Assembly (NCBI GenBank): GCA_964614185.1
Contig: CAZTKJ010000014.1
Location: 1 to 63,252, forward strand
From: Suilimivivens sp964614185
GTDB lineage: Bacteria > Bacillota > Clostridia > Lachnospirales > Lachnospiraceae
Direction of reading: 5' to 3'
DNA: 63,252 nt
This document shows, piece by piece, positions 15,447-23,959 of the stretch. The translations under genes were made by a program, and so were the position numbers. The stretch's first letter is position 1, and each line of letters starts with the position of its first letter. Under the pieces are notes generated by a model. That model was not told the origin of the DNA. It saw only the letters and a list, made by a program, of their open reading frames with translations, and searched no databases.

Positions 15447-17261
15447 ATGGAACGGACCGATCAAAGCAAAATCAGAAATTTCTGCATAGTGGCGCATATT
15501 GATCATGGTAAGTCTACATTGGCAGACAGAATTATAGAAAAAACAGGACTTTTGACCAGTAGGGAAATGCAGGCGCAGGTCCTTGACAATATGGATTTGG
15601 AAAGAGAACGGGGAATTACCATTAAGGCCCAGACTGTCAGGACGATTTACAAGGCAGAAGATGGCGAGGAATACATTTTTAATCTGATCGATACACCGGG
15701 ACATGTGGACTTTAACTATGAAGTCAGCAGAAGCCTTGCGGCCTGTGATGGTGCCATTCTTGTAGTAGATGCAGCCCAGGGGATTGAAGCTCAGACGCTG
15801 GCCAATGTATATTTGGCTTTGGATCACGATTTGGATGTTTTTCCTGTTATCAATAAGATCGACCTGCCCAGCGCAGAACCTGAAAGGGTCAAGAATGAAA
15901 TTGAAGATGTGATCGGAATTGAAGCCCAGGATGCTCCGCTGATTTCTGCTAAAAACGGCATTGGTATTGAAGAAGTGCTGGAGGCCGTGGTAAAGAAAAT
16001 ACCGGCTCCTGAAGGCGATCCTGATAACCCGTTAAAAGCCCTTATTTTCGATTCCCTGTATGATTCTTACAAAGGCGTAATTGTTTTCTGCCGTTTAATG
16101 GAAGGACGGGTTTCCAAGGGGACAAGCATCCGTATGATGGCTACAGGGGCCGTGGCGGATGTAGTGGAAGTAGGATATTTTGGAGCAGGACAGTTTGTTC
16201 CCTGCCAGGAACTTTCCGCAGGTATGGTAGGGTATATTACAGCCTCCATCAAAAATGTAAAAGATACGGCGGTAGGAGATACCATTACAGATAATGACAG
16301 ACCCTGCAGCCAGCCTCTGCCCGGTTATAAAAAAGTGAATTCTATGGTATACTGCGGCGTTTATCCTGCAGACAGTGCCAAGTACCCGGATCTTCGGGAT
16401 GCTCTTGAAAAACTGAAATTAAATGATGCTTCCCTGAATTATGAGCCGGAAACATCCATGGCTCTTGGGTTCGGTTTCCGATGCGGATTTCTCGGACTTT
16501 TGCACCTTGAGATCATTCAGGAAAGACTGGAGAGAGAATATAATCTGGATCTGGTTACAACAGCGCCGGGAGTTATTTATAAAGTGCATAAGGCCAATCA
16601 GGAAGTGATTGAACTTACCAATCCTTCCAATCTGCCGGATCCGGCAGAAATCGAATATATGGAAGAACCGGTGGTGCTTTCAGAAATTATGGTTACAACA
16701 GAGTTTATCGGACCCATCATGGAGCTTTGTCAGGAGCGAAGAGGCCGCTACCTTGGCATGGAGTACATGGAGGCTTCCAGAGCATTGCTGAGATATGAAC
16801 TTCCCTTAAATGAAATCATTTATGATTTTTTTGATGCTTTAAAATCCCGTTCCAGAGGGTATGCTTCCTTTGACTATGAGTTAAAGGGATATGAACAGTC
16901 AGAGCTTGTTAAGCTGGATATTCTGATCAATAAAGAAGAGGTGGATGCACTTTCCTTTATTGTGCATAAAGACAGCGCCTATGAACGGGGCAGGAAAATG
17001 TGTGAGAAGTTAAAAGGAGAAATTCCAAGGCATCTGTTTGAAATCCCTATTCAGGCAGCTGTAGGAGGCAAGGTCATAGCAAGAGAAACCGTGAAAGCCA
17101 TGCGCAAGGATGTACTTGCCAAATGCTATGGCGGCGATATCACACGTAAAAAGAAGCTGTTAGAGAAACAAAAGGAAGGAAAGAAGCGTATGCGTCAGAT
17201 TGGCAACGTGGAAATTCCACAGAAAGCATTTATGAGTGTGTTGAAGCTGGATGAAAACTGA
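15447..17261 (+). CDS. lepA: Translation elongation factor 4 (back-translocating GTPase)
   Basis: A 604-residue ribosomal GTPase acting in initiation/elongation quality control. All G motifs are present: AHIDHGKST (G1), GITIKAQ (G2), DTPGHVDF (G3), NKIDLP (G4) and SAKNG (G5). Domains II, III and V follow, then the LepA-specific C-terminal domain ending in the basic segment TRKKKLLEKQKEGKKRM. CAGGAGG precedes ATG 15447. Length is normal. It overlaps hemW by 11 bases, so the two are translationally coupled. Confidence 0.98.
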   Translation: MERTDQSKIRNFCIVAHIDHGKSTLADRIIEKTGLLTSREMQAQVLDNMDLERERGITIKAQTVRTIYKAEDGEEYIFNLIDTPGHVDFNYEVSRSLAACDGAILVVDAAQGIEAQTLANVYLALDHDLDVFPVINKIDLPSAEPERVKNEIEDVIGIEAQDAPLISAKNGIGIEEVLEAVVKKIPAPEGDPDNPLKALIFDSLYDSYKGVIVFCRLMEGRVSKGTSIRMMATGAVADVVEVGYFGAGQFVPCQELSAGMVGYITASIKNVKDTAVGDTITDNDRPCSQPLPGYKKVNSMVYCGVYPADSAKYPDLRDALEKLKLNDASLNYEPETSMALGFGFRCGFLGLLHLEIIQERLEREYNLDLVTTAPGVIYKVHKANQEVIELTNPSNLPDPAEIEYMEEPVVLSEIMVTTEFIGPIMELCQERRGRYLGMEYMEASRALLRYELPLNEIIYDFFDALKSRSRGYASFDYELKGYEQSELVKLDILINKEEVDALSFIVHKDSAYERGRKMCEKLKGEIPRHLFEIPIQAAVGGKVIARETVKAMRKDVLAKCYGGDITRKKKLLEKQKEGKKRMRQIGNVEIPQKAFMSVLKLDEN

Positions 17262-18414
17262 GTATAAACCATTAAGTATCTATATCCACATTCCTTTTTG
17301 CATACGGAAATGTCTTTACTGTGACTTCCTTTCACAGCCTGCAGATGAAAGAATGCAGGAAGAATATGTGAACTGTCTTATACAGGAAATAAAAAGGGAA
17401 TCCAAAAGATTTGCCGGTCATGTAATAAATACCGTATTTATAGGCGGCGGTACTCCTTCAGTGTTACCGGAAGGCTTTGTGGAAATGATCGTTTCTGCCG
17501 TTTATGAATATTATAGAATGGCAAATGAGCCGGAAATAACCATTGAAGTAAATCCCGGTACGGTTTCGGTAAAGAAGCTGCAGGCATATCATAGGATCGG
17601 CATTAACAGGCTCAGCATCGGATTACAGTCAGCAATTGATGAAGAACTTAAGGCTCTTGGAAGAATCCATACAGCGGATGATTTTTTTGCCACCTATAGA
17701 GATGCAGTTAAATCAGGATTTAATAATATCAATGTAGATTTAATGACTGCTATCCCCATGCAGACAATAGAAAGCTTTAAGGAAACTGTAAAGCAGGTAC
17801 TGGCTCTTGATCCCATTCCTTCCCATGTATCGGCATACAGCCTGATCATTGAAGAAGGAACTCCTTTTTATGAAAATACACCGGAGCTTCCGGATGAAGA
17901 TACGGACAGGATGTTATATAAAATAACAAATGATATTCTGACAGAGAAGGGATATCACAGATATGAAATTTCCAATTATGCTAAGGCGGGATATGAATGC
18001 CGTCACAATAAGGTATATTGGAAGAGGGGAGAATATGCAGGCTTTGGAACCGGGGCTGCCTCCCTTGTACAAAATACAAGATACAGCAATATCAAAGATA
18101 CATGTGATTATATCAGCAGGATCAGAGAAGGGCTGGATGTCAGGGAGGGGATTCAAAAGCTTTCCGTCAGTGAACAGATGGAGGAATTCATGTTTTTGGG
18201 ACTTCGATTGACAGAGGGCATTTCTATGAAAGAATTTGAAGATGCTTTTGGAAAGACCATAGAGGAAGTGTATCCGGGATTGATAGGGAAGCTGGAACAA
18301 CAGGGACTTTTACTTTGTAAAAGAAAAGTAAATGGGGAAAGGGAACGGATATATTTAAGCGAATTCGGCCTGGATGTAAGCAATGTGGTAATGGAAGAAT
18401 TCCTTTTGACATAA
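17251..18414 (+). CDS. hemW: HemW-type radical SAM protein (heme chaperone family)
   Basis: A 387-residue radical SAM protein. The iron-sulfur motif CIRKCLYCDF (C17, C21, C24) lies in the IPFC context of the HemN/HemW family, followed by GGGTPSVL and the EVNPG strand. Lacking the extended N-terminus of true coproporphyrinogen dehydrogenase (HemN), it fits HemW, a heme-binding chaperone. It overlaps the 3' end of lepA, the usual arrangement. In many Firmicutes hrcA-grpE-dnaK follows; here sigK and pilT follow instead. Confidence 0.93.
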   Translation: MKTEYKPLSIYIHIPFCIRKCLYCDFLSQPADERMQEEYVNCLIQEIKRESKRFAGHVINTVFIGGGTPSVLPEGFVEMIVSAVYEYYRMANEPEITIEVNPGTVSVKKLQAYHRIGINRLSIGLQSAIDEELKALGRIHTADDFFATYRDAVKSGFNNINVDLMTAIPMQTIESFKETVKQVLALDPIPSHVSAYSLIIEEGTPFYENTPELPDEDTDRMLYKITNDILTEKGYHRYEISNYAKAGYECRHNKVYWKRGEYAGFGTGAASLVQNTRYSNIKDTCDYISRIREGLDVREGIQKLSVSEQMEEFMFLGLRLTEGISMKEFEDAFGKTIEEVYPGLIGKLEQQGLLLCKRKVNGERERIYLSEFGLDVSNVVMEEFLLT

Positions 18415-18433
18415 TATTCAGACAGGAAGAAGG

Positions 18434-18462
18434 TTGTCAATTTGTATTTAAATTTGTATAAT
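18434..18462 (+). promoter_or_regulatory. Sigma-A-like promoter upstream of sigK
   Basis: TTGTCA (18434-18439), exactly 17 bases, then TATAAT (18457-18462). A perfect -10 and good -35 are surprising in front of a mother-cell sigma factor. A CATAGAAT at 18499-18506 resembles a sigma-E -10 but lacks a clear -35. Confidence 0.6.
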
Positions 18463-18534
18463 TAGTTTTGTGGAAAGGCACTTGAAGACCTTTAAAGTCA
18501 TAGAATAATAAAAATGACTTTGGGGGCGCCCTTT

Positions 18535-19176
18535 TTGAAAACTTTCAGTCAACCGTTGTCAGCTTCGGAGGAAGCTTACTACTTGCAGATGCTAAAAGAG
18601 GGGAGCGGCGAAGAAGCCGAAAAGGCAAGGGATATTTTGATAGAACGGAATCTGCGCCTGGTGGCCCACATTGCCAAAAAATATCAAAACGTAGATGAAG
18701 ATATGGAGGATCTGATATCCATTGGAACCATAGGTCTTATTAAGGCAATCTCTTCTTTTGATGCGGTAAGAGGGAAGTTAAGCACTTATGCATCCAGATG
18801 TATTGATAACGAACTTTTGATGCTGCTTCGTTCCAGAAAAAAGAGCTCCAGAGAAGTATCTTTATACGAACCTATCGGAACCGATAAAGAGGGAAATGAG
18901 ATTAATCTTCTGGATATTATCGAACAGGATCAGACAGATGTTACAGATCAGATGGAGCTTTGTGAAAATACCAAGAAGCTTAAAAAACTGTTAGCAGAGG
19001 TGCTAAATGACAGGGAACGGGAGATTATTTATTTGAGATATGGTCTTTTGACCGGCAGAGAAGTAACCCAGCGTGAAATTGGTGAGGCACTTCATATTTC
19101 AAGAAGTTATGTGTCACGAATTGAAAAACGAGCGTTATTGAAATTACGGGAAGGATTTGAACATGGCAACAATTAG
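18535..19176 (+). CDS. sigK: RNA polymerase sporulation sigma factor SigK
   Basis: The late mother-cell sigma factor. After QPLSASEEAYYL come region 2 (NLRLVAHIAKKYQN, EDLISIGTIGLIKAI), the family-typical YEPIGTDKEGNEINL linker and the region 4 helix ISRSYVSRIEKRALLKL. The product is 213 residues from TTG 18535, which has GGGGG 8 bases upstream; ATG 18514 adds seven residues but has no ribosome site. An in-frame stop at 18493 rules out a longer N-terminus, so the hydrophobic pro-sequence of Bacillus pro-sigma-K is absent. The gene is uninterrupted (no skin element). Its 3' end overlaps pilT by 14 bases. Confidence 0.9.
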   Translation: MKTFSQPLSASEEAYYLQMLKEGSGEEAEKARDILIERNLRLVAHIAKKYQNVDEDMEDLISIGTIGLIKAISSFDAVRGKLSTYASRCIDNELLMLLRSRKKSSREVSLYEPIGTDKEGNEINLLDIIEQDQTDVTDQMELCENTKKLKKLLAEVLNDREREIIYLRYGLLTGREVTQREIGEALHISRSYVSRIEKRALLKLREGFEHGNN

Positions 19177-20218
19177 AGAAATGCTTGTAATTGCAAAAGA
19201 TGCAGGCGCATCTGACTTACATATTACGGTAGGTGTGCCGCCTAAGATGCGGGTGAACGGACATCTGATAACCATGGATTTTCCCAGAATGCTGCCGCCG
19301 GATACGGAGCAGCTTGCTTCTGAGATCATGGATGAAAAACAGAGAGCGCGTTTTGAAGAAAGAGGAGAACTGGATATATCTTTTGCAATTCCTGAACTTG
19401 GCAGATATCGTGTAAATGCTTATAAACAAAGAGGGTCCATTGCAATTGCCCTAAGACTGGTAGGCACGGAGGTTCCTGCGCCGGAAGTGCTGGGAGTTCC
19501 TCAGTCTGTTATTGATCTGTCTCAGAGAAAACGTGGTCTGGTGCTGGTGACAGGGCCTACCGGAAGCGGTAAATCCACTACCCTTGCGGCGATTATTGAT
19601 AAGATCAATAATACCAGGGAGAGTCATGTTATTACTCTGGAAGACCCCATTGAATATCTTCATAAGCATAAAAAGTCTATGGTAAATCAAAGAGAGATCG
19701 GCCTTGATTCCCAAAGCTATGCCAATGCACTGCGGGCATCTCTCAGAGAAGACCCGGATGTAATTCTGGTAGGTGAAATGCGTGATTTTGAAACTATCAG
19801 TGTAGCTATCACCGCTGCGGAAACAGGTCATTTGGTTCTCTCTACTCTGCATACCATTGGAGCAGCCAGTACTGTAGACCGTATTATAGATGTTTTCCCA
19901 TCTCATCAGCAGCAACAGATCAGAGTGCAGTTTGCCAATGTGCTGGAAGCGGTGATTTCCCAGCAGCTGATACCCCGGGCAGACGGACTGGGACGTGTGG
20001 CGGCTTTTGAAGTCCTCCATGCCAATCATGCTGTGAGGAACTTGATCAGGGAGGGGAAATCCCATCAGCTTATGTCTGTAATGCAGACCAATCGTAAATC
20101 CGGCATGATTGCCATGGATGAAGCAATTCAGCAGCTTTTTTATGATGGAAAGATCGAAAGAGATATGGCAATCCAGTTTGCCCAGGATCCGGATAGCATG
20201 CAGAATAAACTTTTCTAA
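19163..20218 (+). CDS. pilT: Type IV pilus retraction ATPase PilT
   Basis: A 351-residue hexameric ATPase that depolymerises type IV pili. A PAS-like N-terminal domain (SDLHITVGVPPKMRVNG) precedes the RecA-like core. Walker A is GPTGSGKST (131-139), with the Asp box in EDPIEY, Walker B in DPDVILVGEMRD and the His box in LSTLHTIGA. The PilT-specific AVRNLIREGK motif near residue 290 separates it from the assembly ATPase PilB. AAGGAT lies 7 bases before ATG 19163, which overlaps sigK. No pilB or pilC is in the window; a prepilin and prepilin peptidase are 4 kb downstream. Confidence 0.95.
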   Translation: MATIREMLVIAKDAGASDLHITVGVPPKMRVNGHLITMDFPRMLPPDTEQLASEIMDEKQRARFEERGELDISFAIPELGRYRVNAYKQRGSIAIALRLVGTEVPAPEVLGVPQSVIDLSQRKRGLVLVTGPTGSGKSTTLAAIIDKINNTRESHVITLEDPIEYLHKHKKSMVNQREIGLDSQSYANALRASLREDPDVILVGEMRDFETISVAITAAETGHLVLSTLHTIGAASTVDRIIDVFPSHQQQQIRVQFANVLEAVISQQLIPRADGLGRVAAFEVLHANHAVRNLIREGKSHQLMSVMQTNRKSGMIAMDEAIQQLFYDGKIERDMAIQFAQDPDSMQNKLF

Positions 20219-20265
20219 AATTTTATTATTTTTAATAAAAAAATTATTGATTTTCAGAGTCTGAG

Positions 20266-20315
20266 AAGATACAGTAAAATTATCATGGCAGTGGTAATTC
20301 TACTGTATCTTTTTT
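20266..20315 (+). terminator. pilT terminator
   Basis: A 20-base arm (20266-20285) pairs with 20292-20311 with one mismatch and one wobble around a TGGCAG loop, and is followed by T residues to 20315. A very stable intrinsic terminator. Confidence 0.9.
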
Positions 20316-20391
20316 AACATAAGGACAGCTCCTAAAGCGTGGTGTCCGTTGTTAACATAAGGGCGGCTCGCAAGGCGTGGCGTCCGTTGTT
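20316..20391 (+). repeat. Two tandem 38-bp repeats that each fold into a hairpin
   Basis: Copies at 20316-20353 and 20354-20391 are directly adjacent and differ at six positions. Both begin AACATAAGG and end GTCCGTTGTT. Each can pair AACA with TGTT at its ends, and GGACA with TGTCC (copy 1) or GGGCG with CGTCC (copy 2) inside. The inner change A-T to G-C is compensatory. They lie directly after the pilT terminator. No function is known to me. Confidence 0.7.
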
Positions 20392-20424
20392 TATTCAATA
20401 ATGCAATTCATAAAGCATTTCAAC

Positions 20425-20438
20425 ATTTGATATCAAAT
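20425..20438. repeat. Perfect 14-bp palindrome
   Basis: ATTTGATATCAAAT is fully self-complementary and lies 66 bases before the comM-like start, a place where an operator could sit. Such a sequence is also possible by chance in AT-rich DNA. Confidence 0.4.
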
Positions 20439-20503
20439 ATCCGGGCTATTCAGCAGAACATTCCATGATCAACAGCAGAACCAAAGAGAACAGGAGGGAT
20501 TTT

Positions 20504-22039
20504 TTGTATAGTACGATTTTATCAGGGGCCCTTTACGGTATGGAAAGCTATCTGGTGCAGGTAGAGGTAGACATATCCTCAGGGCTGCCTTGTTTTGCCA
20601 TGGTGGGAAACCTTGGCAATGAAGTGAAGGAAGCAGGTGAAAGGGTGCGGATTGCCCTTAAAAACGTAGGGATCTGCCTGCCGCCTATGCATGTAGCAGT
20701 TAATCTTGCTCCCGCAGACAGAAGAAAAGATGGGACAGCCTACGACCTTCCTATTGCAGTAGCAGTATTGACATCTATGGAAAAGCTGAAAAAAGAGGAT
20801 GGAGAAGGAATTCTGATACTTGGGGAACTCGGACTGAATGGTGAGATCAAACCGGTAAGGGGCGTGCTTCCTATCGTAAAGGCAGCATTTTCCGCCGGAA
20901 TCAGGAAATGTCTGATACCACTGGAAAACGCCGGGGAAGCTGCTCTGATTCGGGGAATGGAAATAGTCGGTGCATCGTCCGTCTTACAGGTTATGGAATA
21001 TCTTAAGGCTTCAAAGAAAGAGAGGGATAGGATCATCCCGCCTTTTCACAAAGAAAGATATGATGGAGAAAAGGAAACAGAAAGTTCTATGGATTTTAGG
21101 CAGATTGCGGGACAGGAAAGCGTCAAAAGAGCAGCAGTAATTGCAGCAGCAGGCTTTCATAATATGTTGATCACAGGACCGCCGGGGTCCGGTAAGACTA
21201 TGATAGCTAAAAGGCTCCCATCGATTCTGCCGCCTTTATCGGAAGAAGAGAAGCTGGAAGTGGCGTCTGTCTACAGCATTGCAGGAATACTGAATGAAAA
21301 ATATATTATGACAGGAAAACGTCCTTTTTTAAATCCCCATCATACAATTTCGCCGCAGGCTCTGACAGGTGGTGGGCGCAAACCCAAACCCGGCATTATC
21401 AGCCTTTCTCATAGAGGTGTCTTGTTCTTAGATGAATTTCCTGAATTTAAACGACAGACTTTAGATGCCTTAAGGCAGCCCTTAGAAGACAGGAGCGTCC
21501 AGATTGCCAGGACATATGGCACTTTTTCCTATCCTGCTGATTTTATGCTGGTAGGTGCCATGAATCCCTGCCCCTGCGGCTACTATCCCGACAGAAACAA
21601 ATGCCGGTGCACGCCTTTTGAAATACATAATTACGTTTCTCACATATCAGGGCCGGTTCTTGACAGGATTGATATCTGTGTGCAGGCGCCTAAAATGGAA
21701 ATAACTGAATTACAGACAAATAGACAAGGAGAAGACAGCAGCTCCATGAGAAAAAAGGTAATGGCAGCAAGAAAGCTGCAAAGGGACAGGTATAAGGGGA
21801 CGGCCCTTCGGTTCAATGGGGACCTTAGCGTGGAAAATATGGACAGATACTGTTTCCTTGGAAAGGAAGAAGAGCAGATGATCAAGAATATCTTTCAATC
21901 TATGGATTTAAGCGCCAGAGCGTATCACAGAATGCTTAAAGTGGCCAGAACAATTGCAGATGTGGAGGGCAGCGAGGCAATCAGAAAAGAGCATCTTGCA
22001 GAGGCTGCCTGTTACTATCAGGCAGGGGAGAGGACTTAA
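20504..22039 (+). CDS. YifB/ComM family Mg-chelatase-like AAA+ ATPase
   Basis: A 511-residue AAA+ protein. It has an N-terminal Lon-like domain (YGMESYLVQVEVDISSGLP onward), a central ATPase with Walker A GPPGSGKTM and Walker B VLFLDEFPEF, a cysteine cluster (NPCPCGYYPD, CRCTP) and the Mg-chelatase C-terminal helical domain. The homologue ComM is a branch-migration helicase helping integrate transforming DNA. I prefer TTG 20504, with AGGAGG 6 bases before, since homologues begin near YSTILSGALYG; ATG 20465 adds 13 residues without support. dprA follows after 2 bases, which fits a role in DNA uptake. Confidence 0.9.
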   Translation: MYSTILSGALYGMESYLVQVEVDISSGLPCFAMVGNLGNEVKEAGERVRIALKNVGICLPPMHVAVNLAPADRRKDGTAYDLPIAVAVLTSMEKLKKEDGEGILILGELGLNGEIKPVRGVLPIVKAAFSAGIRKCLIPLENAGEAALIRGMEIVGASSVLQVMEYLKASKKERDRIIPPFHKERYDGEKETESSMDFRQIAGQESVKRAAVIAAAGFHNMLITGPPGSGKTMIAKRLPSILPPLSEEEKLEVASVYSIAGILNEKYIMTGKRPFLNPHHTISPQALTGGGRKPKPGIISLSHRGVLFLDEFPEFKRQTLDALRQPLEDRSVQIARTYGTFSYPADFMLVGAMNPCPCGYYPDRNKCRCTPFEIHNYVSHISGPVLDRIDICVQAPKMEITELQTNRQGEDSSSMRKKVMAARKLQRDRYKGTALRFNGDLSVENMDRYCFLGKEEEQMIKNIFQSMDLSARAYHRMLKVARTIADVEGSEAIRKEHLAEAACYYQAGERT

Positions 22040-22041
22040 AA

Positions 22042-23160
22042 GTGGAAGAGAGAGAAGATGCTTACAGATATTGGCTTCATGGAATAGAAAAACTGGGAAA
22101 TGTGACCAAACAGAAGCTGATGGAATGCTTTGGAAGTGCACAGGCTGTTTATCATATGCCGGATGCCCGGCTTAAAAGAGTGATTACGGAAGAACAGCTG
22201 GAAATGATAAACCAGTGGAAAAAGAACTGGAAGATTACGGAAAACTACGAAAGAATGCTGGAAAAAGATATTTATATGGTCAGCATCTGGGATAAGGAAT
22301 ACCCGGAGAGACTGAAGAAAATGAAATATCCTCCGCCGGTTTTATATTATCGCGGGCATCTTCCGGATCAGAACAGGAGCGCCATTGCCATGATTGGCGC
22401 CAGAGAATGTTCTGATTACGGAAGCTTTATTGCCAGATCCTTTGGCGAGAGGTTGGGAAGTGCCGGAATAAATATTATCAGCGGAATGGCAAGAGGAATT
22501 GATGGGATAAGCCAGAAGGCGGCTCTTGATGCAGGCGGTCTTACCTTTGCAGTATTAGGATGTGGAGTGGATATCTGCTATCCGGCTTCCGGCCACCAGC
22601 TTTATCAGGCTATTTGGGAAAAGGGTGGCCTGATTTCTCCTTTTCTGCCGGGAACACAGCCCAGGAAGACATTTTTTCCTTATAGAAACAGTATTGTAGC
22701 AGGTTTATCAGATGCAGTGCTGGTAGTGGAAGCAAGGCAGAAAAGCGGGACATGGATTACGGTAGATATGGCTTTGGAGCAGGGAAAGGATGTATATGCG
22801 GTTCCGGGACGCCTTACTGACAGATTAAGCGATGGCTGTAATCTGCTGATCCGGCAGGGAGCGGGAATTGCCCTTACTCCTGAAGATATGATAGAAGAAC
22901 TGACCCTTATGAAAAACCGGCAATGGGAAGTGAAAACAGAGAAAGAAAACAAAAAAGTTCCGGAGACGGAAGGGGAAAAAACATCGGATTTCTTAAGATT
23001 TCTGGATTATATGCCCCGGTCCTCTGATGAGATTCTTCAAAAAGTCCAAAATGCAGGAATGGAAATAACTCTTCCAGGACTGCTTTTTGAACTGGTGCAG
23101 TTGTGTATGTCGGGAAAGGCAAGACAAGTAGGCGGAAATTATTTTATCAAAACCGGATGA
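22042..23160 (+). CDS. dprA: DNA-processing protein DprA
   Basis: A 372-residue protein that protects incoming single-stranded DNA and loads RecA during transformation. The N-terminal SAM-like helices (to about 75) are followed by the Rossmann-type DprA core with IAMIGAREC, ISGMARGIDG, VLGCGVDICYP and VVVEARQKSGT-like blocks, then a winged-helix C-terminal domain (about 305-372). It starts at GTG 22042, preceded by GGAGAGG in the end of the ComM-like gene. Length and motifs are complete. Confidence 0.93.
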   Translation: MEEREDAYRYWLHGIEKLGNVTKQKLMECFGSAQAVYHMPDARLKRVITEEQLEMINQWKKNWKITENYERMLEKDIYMVSIWDKEYPERLKKMKYPPPVLYYRGHLPDQNRSAIAMIGARECSDYGSFIARSFGERLGSAGINIISGMARGIDGISQKAALDAGGLTFAVLGCGVDICYPASGHQLYQAIWEKGGLISPFLPGTQPRKTFFPYRNSIVAGLSDAVLVVEARQKSGTWITVDMALEQGKDVYAVPGRLTDRLSDGCNLLIRQGAGIALTPEDMIEELTLMKNRQWEVKTEKENKKVPETEGEKTSDFLRFLDYMPRSSDEILQKVQNAGMEITLPGLLFELVQLCMSGKARQVGGNYFIKTG

Positions 23161-23177
23161 GGATAGTATTTGCATAT

Positions 23178-23207
23178 TTGACGGAAAAATAGTAAAATTA
23201 TTATAGC
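23178..23207 (+). promoter_or_regulatory. Candidate sigma-A promoter of the prepilin group
   Basis: TTGACG (23178-23183) and TATAGC (23202-23207) with an 18-base spacer, between dprA and the 61-residue gene. The -35 is good and the -10 moderate. Confidence 0.45.
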
Positions 23208-23231
23208 TATAAATAGGAAGGAAAATGGCGA

Positions 23232-23417
23232 ATGCAGGAAATGAACGTTTTTACTTACGAGGTTGTCAGTATTGACGGCGATTATGCCAATTTAAAGAGG
23301 ACAGATATTGCGGAGCCGGAGGAAAAACTGGTTGCAAGGGCACTGCTTCCGCCTGAAATTACAGAAGGAACCAGGCTGAAATATGAGTGGATGCAGTATG
23401 AAATCATTAACGGCTGA
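23232..23417 (+). CDS. Small conserved-type protein, 61 aa (DUF3006-like)
   Basis: A 61-residue protein, predicted all-beta, with the pattern of strands, an acidic turn and ARALLPPEITEGTRL. That ending resembles the DUF3006 group of small proteins (a conserved LP..EG motif), but the assignment is tentative. AGGAAGG lies about 9 bases upstream of ATG 23232; a second in-frame ATG is three codons later. It precedes the prepilin gene by 15 bases and is probably its operon partner. No membrane segment or cysteine is present. Confidence 0.65.
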   Translation: MQEMNVFTYEVVSIDGDYANLKRTDIAEPEEKLVARALLPPEITEGTRLKYEWMQYEIING

Positions 23418-23432
23418 TATAATAGGAGCATT

Positions 23433-23942
23433 ATGAAACTGGAAAAAAGAAAGCGGATAAATATAGATAATAGTGGCTTTTCTCTGGTGGAACTGCTTGC
23501 GGTCATTCTTATTATGACAATCCTGGTGGTCATCATGCTGCCTTGGATGTTACAATATGCTGAAAGAACCAAGGTGACGGCTGACAAGCAGTTGGCAGAG
23601 AACGTACAGAGGGCCATCAGAGTGGCTATGATGAATCCGGAAGTGCTGAACGATGCGGATTCGCAAGAAGAAATCGCCACAATAGCAAGGATCAATAATA
23701 CTTGCAGCAGGGCTATTTCCTTAAGCACTTTATCTGATTCGCCCACGGCTTTTGCAAGATCAGTGGCGGAAACCTTGGAGATTACTGTGGCAGAACTGGC
23801 GGATTTGGATGACCGGCTGTGTTCAGGAGACGGCAAAGGAAAAAGCATGGAGATTCGATTCTGGCTTATGAAGGGAACGGATGCCGGAGTGGTGATTGCA
23901 GGCAGTGACGATGGTTTTGGAAAAGAGATTATTGTGGAATAA
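23433..23942 (+). CDS. Type IV prepilin-like protein
   Basis: A 169-residue pilin precursor. The leader is short and basic (MKLEKRKRINIDNSG), with predicted cleavage after G15 just before FSLVELLAVILIM. The glutamate five residues after the cleavage site is present, followed by the hydrophobic assembly helix to about residue 40. The C-terminal domain is small with two cysteines (NNTCSRA and DRLCSGD) that could form a disulfide. ATAGGAG precedes ATG 23433. The peptidase that would process it is encoded next. As the only pilin here, it may be a competence or minor pilin. Confidence 0.88.
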   Translation: MKLEKRKRINIDNSGFSLVELLAVILIMTILVVIMLPWMLQYAERTKVTADKQLAENVQRAIRVAMMNPEVLNDADSQEEIATIARINNTCSRAISLSTLSDSPTAFARSVAETLEITVAELADLDDRLCSGDGKGKSMEIRFWLMKGTDAGVVIAGSDDGFGKEIIVE

Positions 23943-23959
23943 TAAGATATGAGGCATTT

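Noticed and set aside
18415..18534. Search for hrcA-grpE-dnaK after hemW, as in Bacillus
   Set aside because: None is present; the next gene is sigK, and no heat-shock operator was seen.
20316..20391. Possible CRISPR array
   Set aside because: The two 38-bp units are directly adjacent with no spacers, and no cas genes are near.
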